Origin: Shinella fusca
GTDB lineage: Bacteria; Pseudomonadota; Alphaproteobacteria; Rhizobiales; Rhizobiaceae
Assembly (NCBI RefSeq): GCF_014203155.1
Contig: NZ_JACHIK010000003.1
Location: forward strand, 372,001 to 436,000
Direction of reading: 5' to 3'
DNA length: 64,000 bases
The notes beneath the pieces were generated by a model. It worked only from the letters and a program-made list of their open reading frames with translations. It ran no database searches and had not been told where the DNA came from. Shown in pieces: positions 24,976 to 32,640 of the stretch. Numbering within the stretch: the stretch's first letter is position 1; each line of letters begins with the position of its first letter. The position numbers and the translations under genes were made by a program.

Positions 24976-25592
24976 TACGCACTCTCCACCAACTTGAACG
25001 AAACGGTATAGAACCGCCCACTACGCGGCGCCTGGAAGCTATCCGGCACGGGACGCATGAGAATGGCCGGCTTGGCGAAACGCACCACAGCGCCAGCCTG
25101 TGCAACCGTGGCGAACGGCGGCGGCTCGACCGTGATCGTGCGTGTCGTGTCTGTGCCCGCCACCTCAGTGACGCGGCCGACGTAGTAGCGGCTCGATCGC
25201 TCAAGGCCGATACGATCGCCCGGGGTCAGGACCAAGGCAGCATCGACGCTACTGACGGACAGGACGTTGCCGTCGGTGACGCTCACCAGGTTGCCAGGAT
25301 CATCGGCCGGACCGTGGTCCTGCCAATGTGCCTTCGGATAGCAAACGTGCGGATGCCGAAACAGCACCGAGCGCAGGCCACCACGCAGGGAAAGCCACCA
25401 TGCTTCGACCTCGGCGAACTGCGACAGAAGCAGAGGCCGGGTCGTAAGCGTGGCTTCCCATGCCGTCGGCGCGACCTGCGTATAGTTGATCAGGCCGCTT
25501 GCCGCCGGGGAAGCCGTGACGCCTTCGCGCAGCACTACGTCTGCCGTGACGTAGCCGACGTCCGGCAACTCGCGGGGGAATGTGATTGGCAT
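24975..25592 (-). CDS. Minor tail protein (distal-tail-like)
   Basis: 205 aa, first gene after the tape measure. Contains FPRELPDVGYVTADVVLREG, a beta-rich body, and FQAPRSGRFYTVSFKLVES at the end. It occupies the place of lambda M / GTA distal tail proteins and should join the tube to the tip. No enzymatic motif. Confidence 0.65.
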   Translation of the reverse strand: MPITFPRELPDVGYVTADVVLREGVTASPAASGLINYTQVAPTAWEATLTTRPLLLSQFAEVEAWWLSLRGGLRSVLFRHPHVCYPKAHWQDHGPADDPGNLVSVTDGNVLSVSSVDAALVLTPGDRIGLERSSRYYVGRVTEVAGTDTTRTITVEPPPFATVAQAGAVVRFAKPAILMRPVPDSFQAPRSGRFYTVSFKLVESA

Positions 25593-25613
25593 CTGGAATC
25601 CTTGCTGCTGGCG

Positions 25614-28352
25614 CTAGAGGCCGCGCCGCTGCTGCGCATCCTTGACCGTCTTGACGATCGTGCCGGGGAGCTCGCGCTGGAGAGCGGCGAGCCGTTGCTC
25701 CACGCGGGCAAGACCGGCGGCGTCTGCGCCCGTGGCATCAATGTTGATGCTGATGGGGGCGGTGATGGCGGATTGGGCCGTTCGAGGCGCTACTCTCGGC
25801 AGGGTCGGTGCCCGAACGCCAACCGGGCCGCCATCCGCATATCCACGCCGCAGCGCCTCCACAGCAGCCACGCCGCCCATACGGGCAACGTCGGCCTGCG
25901 AGAAGACGACTTCACCCTTATGGACGATGCCGGCCGGCTGGTTTTTACCGCCTGGTCCGGTGTAGCCGCCGGAGGCGTAAAGCCCTATGCCGCCGCCGCT
26001 AGCGATACCGAACTGGCCTCCACCAAAAAGGCTGAACAGGCCACCTAACAGGCCGCCACTACCGCCTGCGTTCTGCACCTTGAAGATGCTGGATAAAACG
26101 TCGTCGATCAGCGCCTTGCCGATCTTTTTGAGCGAATTGGCGAAGATGTCCGCGGCCTTCTCACCCTCGATGAAGCCATCGATCATACCGCTGACGACGT
26201 CTTTGGCGGTATTGAGCGCGTCCTCGGCCTTCTTCTTGATCTCTTCCTGCTTTTCCTCGAAGCGCTGGGAGGCTTCAGTCGCCACGCCGTAATTGGTCGC
26301 CAGCTGCAACATGGACTCTGCCTGCTTCCGTGCAGCCGGAGATAAGCCGTCGAACTCACCGCGCAGCAACTGCTGAACGTCCTTCAGCTCCTTGCCGGCA
26401 GCGGTGCCCGCCTTCTGAGCGGCGCTGAGCAAATCTTGCGCCGCCTTTGCGCGGGCCGTCGAATAGCCGTAGTCATTGATCAGCGGGTTCAGGCCTGCCT
26501 GCGCAGCCGTCTCCGCCTGCAAAGCGGCAGTCCGGTCCTTGATTTGCTGGACTTCGCGCTCGTACTCGTTCTTGCGCTTCTTCTTGCCTGAGCCGCCGTC
26601 TGCGCCGGCTATGCCGCCGCCGAAGCCATCCGTGTTACGGGTTGGCTTTTTCCTGCCAGAGGCAACATCTTCGAAGTCCTTCTGGACCTTCTCGAGATCA
26701 GCAACCTGCTTCTCAATGGTGTCGATGAGGTCCTGGCGATCCTTGACAGCCGGACTGTTATCGACCGTGTTCTGCACATCCGTCGCGTCTGGCGACGGAT
26801 AGAGTTTCATCTCAGGTTCTACCGCGTCCTTAACGATAGACGCCGCAAGCTCCCGTTCGGCCTTGGCACGAGCAAGTGCGACTTTCGCCGCATCGATATC
26901 AGCGGCGATCTTCTGCCGCGTCGAGTCAACCGCTGTCTTGTTCGCCCAGTCCAAAGTCTCAATCTGGAAAGTAAGCTCCTTGAGCGACTTCCCATGGACC
27001 TCCGCAGCCTCCTGAGCGTCAGTTTGGCTGGACGAAAACTGGTATATTGCATAAGCAGCAAGAAGCGCTGCGCCACCTGGACCGCCAACGAGAGCAAGGG
27101 CTCCATTCAAAACCGAAACAGCGCCAGCAGTCGCCGTGGCCACCACGCCAACTCGCGCCATTGCAGCGGTCGTCGCCGTGGACGCTGCCGTCACGGCAGT
27201 GGTTGACCTCGCCATGGCAGTTTGCGCGACAACCATGTCACGCGAAGCCTTTGCAACGCTCAGACCAAGAGCTGTGCCGTTCCGCGCCGCAACGAGTGCG
27301 GTCTCGGCGTAACGGAGATTTGCCGCTGCGGCAGCTTGCTTTGTCTGCGCAGCTTCCAGCGCAGCCCGCGCACTAGCGACGGTAGCCGCGCGCTCTGCAA
27401 CATTCGCCGCAATCAGGCCGTAGGTTGCAGAGATGGCCCCGCCTACCGCTCTGCCGGCGTAGTTGACCAGAAGGGCGCCGGAAAGGACCAGAACGGCGTC
27501 CGCAACGATCCCGATATTGTCGGCGAGGAGCCCAAGCGCCTGCCCGAGGCGAACAGAGACGCCGCTCGAAGAGTCCGCCGTGCCAACGTACTGAATGACA
27601 TTGTTACGGAGGCGCGTGAAGCTGTCAGCTATGGTGGCGTTCGTCTTGGCGAACTGCGCCTCAATCGGCTTCTGCGCGTTGATGATCGCCCGGAAGACGC
27701 GATCAGAGGTGAGCTTGCCTTCTGAGCCCAGTTGTTTCAGGCCTGCAATCGTCACTCCGAACTCATCGGCAATGGCTTTGGCGACAATCGGCGCATTTTC
27801 GCGCAGGGACCGAAGTTCATCGCCCTGAAGGACACCGGAGCCAAGAGCCTGACCGAGCTGTAGAATGCTCGCAGCCTGTTCCTGCGTGCTTGCGCCACCA
27901 GCCTTCATCGCCTTGGAGACCAGCGACGTGGCGAGCGCAATCTCCTCTTCGGACTTCGCCACGCCAGATGCCGACCGGATAAGTCGAGCATACAGGTCGA
28001 CGTAGGTTTCAAGCGAGGTCCGCGCTTCGTCTGCGCCCTTACGCAGATCCTCTAGAGAGCGCGTCTGTACGCCAGCCGACTGTGCGGCGGCAGCAATCAT
28101 GTTGCCGGCCTGCGTCCAGGCGTCGGCGTACTGCATCACCTCTCGGGCGCTGAAGGCCCCAGCACCGACAGCCGCACCAGCCTTCAGCGTGTTCGCGAAA
28201 CTCGCGTTGATGTTCTTGTTCATACGCTCGAACCGAGACTCGATAGCCTTCGTTCTCTGGTTCGTCACGCCCATTGCGCGGTTCAGGGCGTTCTCGTAGC
28301 TCTTGATGTTGGCGGACAGCTGGACGACCAGCCGCTCGATGTCGGTTGCCAT
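25614..28352 (-). CDS. Tail tape measure protein
   Basis: 912 aa. N-terminal tape-measure domain (ERLVVQLSANIKSYENALNR; LQLGQALGSGVLQGDELRSL; LGSEGKLTSDRVFRAIINAQ), then Ala-rich coiled coil and hydrophobic stretches around residues 290-430, and a glycine-rich C-terminus (LLGGLFSLFGGGQFGIASGG, GKNQPAGIVHKGEVVFSQAD). This fits a long-tailed siphovirus; at about 1.5 angstrom per residue the tail would be near 135 nm. It follows the frameshifted chaperone pair, with one foreign gene in between. Confidence 0.9.
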   Translation of the reverse strand: MATDIERLVVQLSANIKSYENALNRAMGVTNQRTKAIESRFERMNKNINASFANTLKAGAAVGAGAFSAREVMQYADAWTQAGNMIAAAAQSAGVQTRSLEDLRKGADEARTSLETYVDLYARLIRSASGVAKSEEEIALATSLVSKAMKAGGASTQEQAASILQLGQALGSGVLQGDELRSLRENAPIVAKAIADEFGVTIAGLKQLGSEGKLTSDRVFRAIINAQKPIEAQFAKTNATIADSFTRLRNNVIQYVGTADSSSGVSVRLGQALGLLADNIGIVADAVLVLSGALLVNYAGRAVGGAISATYGLIAANVAERAATVASARAALEAAQTKQAAAAANLRYAETALVAARNGTALGLSVAKASRDMVVAQTAMARSTTAVTAASTATTAAMARVGVVATATAGAVSVLNGALALVGGPGGAALLAAYAIYQFSSSQTDAQEAAEVHGKSLKELTFQIETLDWANKTAVDSTRQKIAADIDAAKVALARAKAERELAASIVKDAVEPEMKLYPSPDATDVQNTVDNSPAVKDRQDLIDTIEKQVADLEKVQKDFEDVASGRKKPTRNTDGFGGGIAGADGGSGKKKRKNEYEREVQQIKDRTAALQAETAAQAGLNPLINDYGYSTARAKAAQDLLSAAQKAGTAAGKELKDVQQLLRGEFDGLSPAARKQAESMLQLATNYGVATEASQRFEEKQEEIKKKAEDALNTAKDVVSGMIDGFIEGEKAADIFANSLKKIGKALIDDVLSSIFKVQNAGGSGGLLGGLFSLFGGGQFGIASGGGIGLYASGGYTGPGGKNQPAGIVHKGEVVFSQADVARMGGVAAVEALRRGYADGGPVGVRAPTLPRVAPRTAQSAITAPISINIDATGADAAGLARVEQRLAALQRELPGTIVKTVKDAQQRRGL

Positions 28353-28416
28353 GGCTACATGTTCCCTGTTGACTTTGGCGTGCGCGCTGCCACTCTGCGT
28401 TGTCGCGGAGGGCTAA

Positions 28417-28770
28417 ATGGATAAATTTCTTGAAATCGCAGGGATTCTTACGGTCCTGCTCGCATTGCTCGCAGCACTCATCATCGTTGGATCGAGCGGC
28501 AATGCCACGACCCTGCTCTTCATATTGCCGTGGGTAGTCACGTCCGTTATTGGCGGCGTTGTTTTGGCTGCCTTCGGTTCAATGCTCACGCAATTGAAGG
28601 CAATACGGATCGCTGTGGAAACTCAGGTTCTCCGAAACGGCGCGGCTAGCTACCGCCCGAACGAAACTAGCAGCACACTGCTGGCCCACATGAAAAAATG
28701 CAGGGAATGCGCCAGCCCAATTCGCGCTGACGCAAATGTTTGCTCATACTGCGGCGCGAAACAGACGTAA
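28417..28770 (+). CDS. Membrane protein with C-terminal zinc ribbon, on opposite strand inside tail operon
   Basis: 117 aa with two membrane helices (about residues 6-25 and 33-56), a basic linker, and a C-terminal zinc ribbon with C95-x2-C98 and C109-x2-C112 (KKCRECASP, VCSYCGAKQ). Ribosome site CGGAGGG. It is read against all tail genes, between the chaperone and tape measure, with a TTGACT -35-like box at 28369 but a weak -10. It is a textbook position for lysogen-expressed cargo. Membrane proteins of this kind could act in superinfection exclusion (inference). Confidence 0.75.
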   Translation: MDKFLEIAGILTVLLALLAALIIVGSSGNATTLLFILPWVVTSVIGGVVLAAFGSMLTQLKAIRIAVETQVLRNGAASYRPNETSSTLLAHMKKCRECASPIRADANVCSYCGAKQT

Positions 28771-28776
28771 GCACCA

Positions 28777-28974
28777 CTACCCCTTCCCCTGCAGCCACTC
28801 CCAGATTTCATCGACCTCGCCGCCGTCAAGCTTTCCGGGTTCGTCAGTGCTGTTGGCCTTGATGTAGCCGTCGACCGCAGCCATAAACTGCCACATGGTC
28901 ATGTCATTGACCTGCTGCGGCGTGAAGCCAATAGCCGCTCCGGTGCCGTAGATAGAGGCTAGCCTGATTTTTCC
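28777..28974 (-). CDS. T-like tail assembly chaperone extension, made by -1 frameshift
   Basis: The 65-codon frame after the A5 slip site has no plausible own start: the first in-frame ATG would leave only 41 residues. It contains ASIYGTGAAIGFTPQQVNDM, TMWQFMAAVDGYIKAN and DEIWEWLQGKG, a rcc01693-like chaperone sequence. A -1 slip at GGAAAAA on the minus strand (28968-28974) would fuse it to the upstream 127-aa protein, exactly as lambda G and GT. Confidence 0.7.
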   Translation of the reverse strand, partial: GKIRLASIYGTGAAIGFTPQQVNDMTMWQFMAAVDGYIKANSTDEPGKLDGGEVDEIWEWLQGKG

Positions 28975-29342
28975 GTTGGGGAGGTCGTCGATGCGTTCTC
29001 CGCCTCCCCTTCGTCCTCCCCCACTTTTTCCTCTGGCGCGCCCTGCAGACCAGCGGCCAAGACCGCCTGCGCGATGAGTACGTTGTCCAGCGGCGGATAG
29101 GTCTCAACATAAGCGCGGGTCAGGCGCAACGCGTCGGCCGGCTTCGTGCCGCCACCGATGAGGCCGAGGCGGATGACGTTCGCGATGTCTTCCATTTTCC
29201 ACTGCCCGCCATAGAGACGGTTCAGCACAACATACGGCCCAGCGTCACATTTCTCCTGGAGCTCGACCAGTTGCCCCCACGCCAGGCGGAAGGCATAGGT
29301 GCCGTCCGCCCAGTCGAGTTCAATTCGTGCATCACGAGCCAT
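28959..29342 (-). CDS. G-like tail assembly chaperone (GTA gp10-like)
   Basis: 127 aa. Contains ARIELDWADGTYAFRLAWGQ, LQEKCDAGPYVVLNRLYGGQ and VIRLGLIGGGTKPADALRLT, the pattern of the small protein after the tail tube in GTA-like tails. The C-terminal tail is acidic and unstructured. Just before its stop lies GGAAAAA, a -1 slippery site leading into the downstream T-like frame. It should coat the tape measure during tube assembly. Confidence 0.8.
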   Translation of the reverse strand: MARDARIELDWADGTYAFRLAWGQLVELQEKCDAGPYVVLNRLYGGQWKMEDIANVIRLGLIGGGTKPADALRLTRAYVETYPPLDNVLIAQAVLAAGLQGAPEEKVGEDEGEAENASTTSPTEKSG

Positions 29343-29785
29343 TACGTGGCCTCGCTAGTCCGGACCATTTCGCCGTCGGACTGCATGCTGATGGAGATGG
29401 TCGCGCGCTCGCCGTTGTTGGCACCGATTTCAAGCGACTCCACCTGCATCTTGCCGGTGTAGATGTAGGTAGTCGCGGGGAACTCGATCTCGACTTTCAC
29501 ATCAACGGAGTCGATGCTCTCGGCAGCGTCAAGCCACGCCACAATCGATTCCGAAGCAAGCACGCCCTCGCCACTGATCGACATGGAGAGCGATGCGGCG
29601 TCGCGACCGATCCAGTCCACCTTGTCCGGGTCCAAGCAGTCCGGAATCGAGACTTCGTTCAGGTTCTTGCTGAGCGTCACACTGCGCTGCGTGAGGCCGC
29701 ACGGCGCGGTATAGACGGCAGGGGATGCGCCGTCGGAAAGCATGACGCGGATTTTTCCGCCCTTGATCGTGGTGGCCGATGCCAT
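29342..29785 (-). CDS. Major tail tube protein
   Basis: 147 aa. Contains KIRVMLSDGASPAVYTAPCG, VTLSKNLNEVSIPDCLDPDK, WIGRDAASLSMSISGEGVLA and AESIDSVDVKVEIE, the beta-sandwich pattern of TP901-1/GTA tail tube proteins. The gene follows a hairpin terminator (29801-29822) and so may have its own expression level, fitting a high-copy tube subunit. Confidence 0.85.
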   Translation of the reverse strand: MASATTIKGGKIRVMLSDGASPAVYTAPCGLTQRSVTLSKNLNEVSIPDCLDPDKVDWIGRDAASLSMSISGEGVLASESIVAWLDAAESIDSVDVKVEIEFPATTYIYTGKMQVESLEIGANNGERATISISMQSDGEMVRTSEAT

Positions 29786-29800
29786 TCATAACTCCATATG

Positions 29801-29822
29801 AAAAAGGCCGCTCAAGGCGGCC
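29801..29822 (-). terminator. Intrinsic terminator between head-completion and tube genes
   Basis: On the minus strand GGCCGC-CTTGA-GCGGCC is followed by TTTTT. It lies just upstream of the tail tube gene, within an otherwise continuous late operon, so it would attenuate late transcription or be overridden by antitermination. Confidence 0.6.
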
Positions 29823-29855
29823 AGATGTTCGGATTTTGTGGGTGGTGGAGACGCG

Positions 29856-30257
29856 CTAGATGGCGTCGATGATCGCTGTGAAGCGGACCGACGCCTGATT
29901 GATTGGGGGATTGCGAATGTAGTCCGTTCGCCAATGGGAGAACGACACAACACGATTTGTCGCGAGCGCCGGCACCCAATCTCGCGTTGCAACGCGCAAA
30001 GCGTCCGCGATAGCTCGCACCGTAGCGAGGCCCGTCACCGACCAGCAATCGAACTGGATCATTACCTCGCCGCCATCTACGCAATCGTAGTCGTCAGGCA
30101 TGAAGTTAGACGGGCCAACGCTGATGTAGTCGACGTTCGTCCATGTTGCGTTCGGTATATCGCGGATGCGTTCGGCTGGAACCAAAGCCGTTACGGCAGG
30201 CGTCGCCCGTAGGCGCGTGATAATCGCGCCCTGAAGCTCAAAAACAGGATCGGCCAT
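29856..30257 (-). CDS. Tail completion protein (DUF3168)
   Basis: 133 aa from ATG 30257 (MADPVFELQGAIITRLRA). Contains LVPAERIRDIPNATWTNVDY, GGEVMIQFDCWSV and VRFTAIIDAI, the DUF3168 tail-terminator pattern. It caps the tube and joins it to the head. Confidence 0.8.
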   Translation of the reverse strand: MADPVFELQGAIITRLRATPAVTALVPAERIRDIPNATWTNVDYISVGPSNFMPDDYDCVDGGEVMIQFDCWSVTGLATVRAIADALRVATRDWVPALATNRVVSFSHWRTDYIRNPPINQASVRFTAIIDAI

Positions 30258-30265
30258 ACGCGCTC

Positions 30266-30727
30266 CTACCGGCCCGCAGCAACAGCCTTGGCCGACTTCG
30301 TAATTGCTCGTGTGATGCGGGATTTCGTGCGCCGACGCAGGGCCCGCCAAGAGACGAAGAAGAACGGTTGCGCCTTCGTTCCGGGGTGCATGGTGCCGGC
30401 ATAGATGCCGCCATTCTCGTGCGCCGCGGTGGCGAACTCGACGAGATGGGCGTAACGAACCTTGCTGTTGCCAGCGAAGATAGTCAGCGCCAACTTTCCG
30501 TCCGCAGACTTCACGCTGGCAATGGCTTGGCTGTATTTCGGGCGCTCTCCCCACGTCCAGCCTATGCTGTCACGTAGATCGCCACTATCAACGGCGACCA
30601 ACGACTTCATGAGCGCGACGATCTCGTTGGCGCCCTGCTCCATTGCGGCACGGATGGCCGCTTCAGCAGCGGCAGGCAGTTTCTGTAGCTTCTTGTTCAA
30701 GCGGGCGAGGCCCAAGACTTTGGTCAC
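30266..30727 (-). CDS. HK97 gp10-like head-tail joining protein
   Basis: 153 aa. LNKKLQKLPAAAEAAIRAAM, VDSGDLRDSIGWTWGE, VRYAHLVEFATA and MHPGTKAQPFFFVSWRAL match the HK97 gp10 family. It overlaps the head-closure gene by 4 bases. Confidence 0.85.
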   Translation of the reverse strand: MTKVLGLARLNKKLQKLPAAAEAAIRAAMEQGANEIVALMKSLVAVDSGDLRDSIGWTWGERPKYSQAIASVKSADGKLALTIFAGNSKVRYAHLVEFATAAHENGGIYAGTMHPGTKAQPFFFVSWRALRRRTKSRITRAITKSAKAVAAGR

Positions 30728-31074
30728 CCCGCCTCCCCCTCAACAACCAGCATCTCCAGATAAGCGTTCCGCTCATCAACATTGACCGACGTCTTGATGT
30801 TGTACTCGCGGCCCGTCCGAACATTCCGCACACGCCAGGCCGGCGTTACTGAACGCGTCCTCGCGCTAGACCGCACGGTCAGCAGATACGGCTGGATGCC
30901 CTGTAGACGGCCAGCCACGACGGGTTCGCTGCCAAGCTTGGGGGAAAGCCGTGCAGGTTCTTGGAACTGCTCCTGCCAGCCGACCACAACGCCGCCGTAG
31001 CCGTCGTCGCCCTCAACCTGCTGGAGGAAGGCTACGCGTTCGCTGAGGGAGCCTGATCCACTACGCTTTACCAT
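30724..31074 (-). CDS. Head closure / head-tail adaptor (SPP1 gp16-like)
   Basis: 116 aa. SLSERVAFLQQVEGDDGYGG, WQEQFQEPARLSPKLGSE and YLLTVRSSARTRSVTPAWRV, with GREYNIKTSVNVDERNAYLE, are the standard small beta-barrel adaptor pattern. It seals the portal after DNA packaging. Confidence 0.85.
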   Translation of the reverse strand: MVKRSGSGSLSERVAFLQQVEGDDGYGGVVVGWQEQFQEPARLSPKLGSEPVVAGRLQGIQPYLLTVRSSARTRSVTPAWRVRNVRTGREYNIKTSVNVDERNAYLEMLVVEGEAG

Positions 31075-31222
31075 CGCGCTCCTCCTTGCTTGCAGCTACT
31101 GCCTTGTCGCCAGCGGCAGCAGCGCAGGCACGGGTTACGTTGAGGACCATCCCAGCCTTATAGGCCACGGTGAACCCTGGCTGACGCCAGTCGAAGTCCT
31201 CAACGAACTGGACCCACGGCAT
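31061..31222 (-). CDS. Small phage protein, 53 aa
   Basis: ATG 31222 overlaps the stop of the upstream gene (ATGA), and its end overlaps the adaptor start by 14 bases. MPWVQFVEDFDWRQPGFTVA, then YKAGMVLNVTRACAAAA. This tiny gene is typical between connector and adaptor in rhizobial siphophages (DWRQ...TVAYKAGM). Function unknown; tight overlaps support translation. Confidence 0.65.
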   Translation of the reverse strand: MPWVQFVEDFDWRQPGFTVAYKAGMVLNVTRACAAAAGDKAVAASKEERDGKA

Positions 31223-31650
31223 TACTCAGAAGCCGCCACGCCTGGGAACTGGATATTGATGTCCAGCACCGTTGCCGACTTCGCCAGACCGAGCAGGACG
31301 TAGTATTCGCCGCCCGAAACGTCCGCCAGCGGGCAAATCTTGCCGGCCGTTCCCGAGAGGTAATAGGCGGTTCCCGCCGTGAGGACGGAGCCAAGCGTAA
31401 TGGGACCGCTGGTCTGGACGACCAACGGCTGATTGGCAGCAGCGCTGTTGAGCGCGATACCCGTGTTCGCCGTGCCACCGCGAGCAGCAGCCGAGGCGGC
31501 ATCGCTGTCTGCGAGCTGCCATTTCCCGGTGGTGGTCGTGTCGAGATAAACAACGTCGCCGGCCGCGATTGTTGCGCCAGCCGTTCCGGTCTTTGTCGGC
31601 GCACCGGCGCCTCCAACCACGTTGGAGGCTGTTACGGAAATGTCTGCCAT
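31222..31650 (-). CDS. Putative head decoration protein
   Basis: 142 aa, beta-rich and low in charge: IAAGDVVYLDTTTTGKWQLA, LVVQTSGPITLGSVLTAGTA and YYLSGTAGKICPLADVSGGE. This resembles decoration/DUF2190-type proteins. It sits between connector and adaptor genes instead of directly after the capsid gene, so the assignment is tentative. Confidence 0.55.
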   Translation of the reverse strand: MADISVTASNVVGGAGAPTKTGTAGATIAAGDVVYLDTTTTGKWQLADSDAASAAARGGTANTGIALNSAAANQPLVVQTSGPITLGSVLTAGTAYYLSGTAGKICPLADVSGGEYYVLLGLAKSATVLDINIQFPGVAASE

Positions 31651-31665
31651 GTGTTCTCCTGCGGC

Positions 31666-32199
31666 TCAGCGCCGATAGTTGACCAGAAGGGCGTCGAACG
31701 CCGTCCACGGTGGTGTCTCGCCGTTCTCGCGATGTTCGTAAGCGTCCGAGATCCACAAAAGCATGGCGTGCCGCACGGAAGGCGGCGGGGCCTCATAGCC
31801 GACGACCGCAGTCACCGTGATCCGCGACCCGGTGCGGTGCGCCGGCCAGGTCTTGCCATAAGTTGGCACGACAGAGGCCTCGAGACCGTCAGCGCGAAGT
31901 TCATAGTTTGTATCCGGCAGCGTCTGCGTGGTGCCATCCGGCGCGACATATTCGATTTCCACGTCACTGACCGGCGCCACGGGCAGCCGCGACATATCGC
32001 AGAAGCCGTCGCATTTCATTTCGACGGTCTGCAGTGCAATCGGCGTGCCGCAATACTTCTCGACATAGTCGCGCGCCGCGGCGATCAGACTGGCGAAAAG
32101 CTCGTCATCGTCGTCGTGCAGAACATTGCACTGGCGCTTCGCCTCAGCGATCGTTACCGGCTCGGCCGGAGGCGTCGTTACCTTCGCCGGATACCACAT
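31666..32199 (-). CDS. Head-tail connector (gp6-like)
   Basis: 177 aa from ATG 32199 (GGGGCAGGG upstream; an in-frame ATG at 32238 is possible). VTIAEAKRQCNVLHDDDDEL, FASLIAAARDYVEKYCGTPI and HAMLLWISDAYEHRENGE are diagnostic of the HK97 gp6-like connector family. Confidence 0.85.
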   Translation of the reverse strand: MWYPAKVTTPPAEPVTIAEAKRQCNVLHDDDDELFASLIAAARDYVEKYCGTPIALQTVEMKCDGFCDMSRLPVAPVSDVEIEYVAPDGTTQTLPDTNYELRADGLEASVVPTYGKTWPAHRTGSRITVTAVVGYEAPPPSVRHAMLLWISDAYEHRENGETPPWTAFDALLVNYRR

Positions 32200-32389
32200 C
32201 CCTGCCCCGCTTTCCGCGCCGCTCCTGCGCATCTGCATTCACGGCCCGCTCGACGGGGTCGACAACCACCGGCACGGCGTATCCCGCCTCGATGAGGCGG
32301 ATAGCCTCGTCATCGGGAAAGTGAAACTCGTCGCCGGGATCGAGCACGTATGCTGGCCCGGCGATCGCCACGTTCATACGGACAAGCAT
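32144..32389 (-). CDS. Small phage protein, 81 aa
   Basis: MNVAIAGPAYVLDPGDEFHF, DDEAIRLIEAGYAVPVV gives a short SHS2-like or capsid-associated unit typically found between capsid and connector genes. The C-terminal 30 residues are polar. The stop overlaps the connector start region. Function not known. Confidence 0.6.
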   Translation of the reverse strand: MLVRMNVAIAGPAYVLDPGDEFHFPDDEAIRLIEAGYAVPVVVDPVERAVNADAQERRGKRGRDVVSGEGNDASGRAGNDR

Positions 32390-32595
32390 TATGCGCCCGC
32401 GCTGATGGTCAGAACGCCACTGTTATTCCAGAGGGCACCCGCAACGTTCGGGTTGGCCGTCGGAAGGCCCGTCACGATCACACCGCCGTTGGCATCTACG
32501 GTGAACACCGCGTTGCCAAGCTTAAGCACGCCGCCAGCGGAAACAACCTGCCGATTGCCGTTGGCATCCTTGTAGACTTTCGATTCGTAGCTCAT
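32389..32595 (-). CDS. Small phage protein, 68 aa
   Basis: Start ATG 32595 (MSYESKVYKDANGNRQVV) after GGAGGTGGCG. Beta-rich: SAGGVLKLGNAVFTVDANGG. It directly follows the capsid gene and might be a decoration protein (position only). One base overlaps the next gene. Confidence 0.6.
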   Translation of the reverse strand: MSYESKVYKDANGNRQVVSAGGVLKLGNAVFTVDANGGVIVTGLPTANPNVAGALWNNSGVLTISAGA

Positions 32596-32640
32596 CGCCA
32601 CCTCCAAATTGGAGGGCGGACCGAAGCCCGCCCGTTATTG

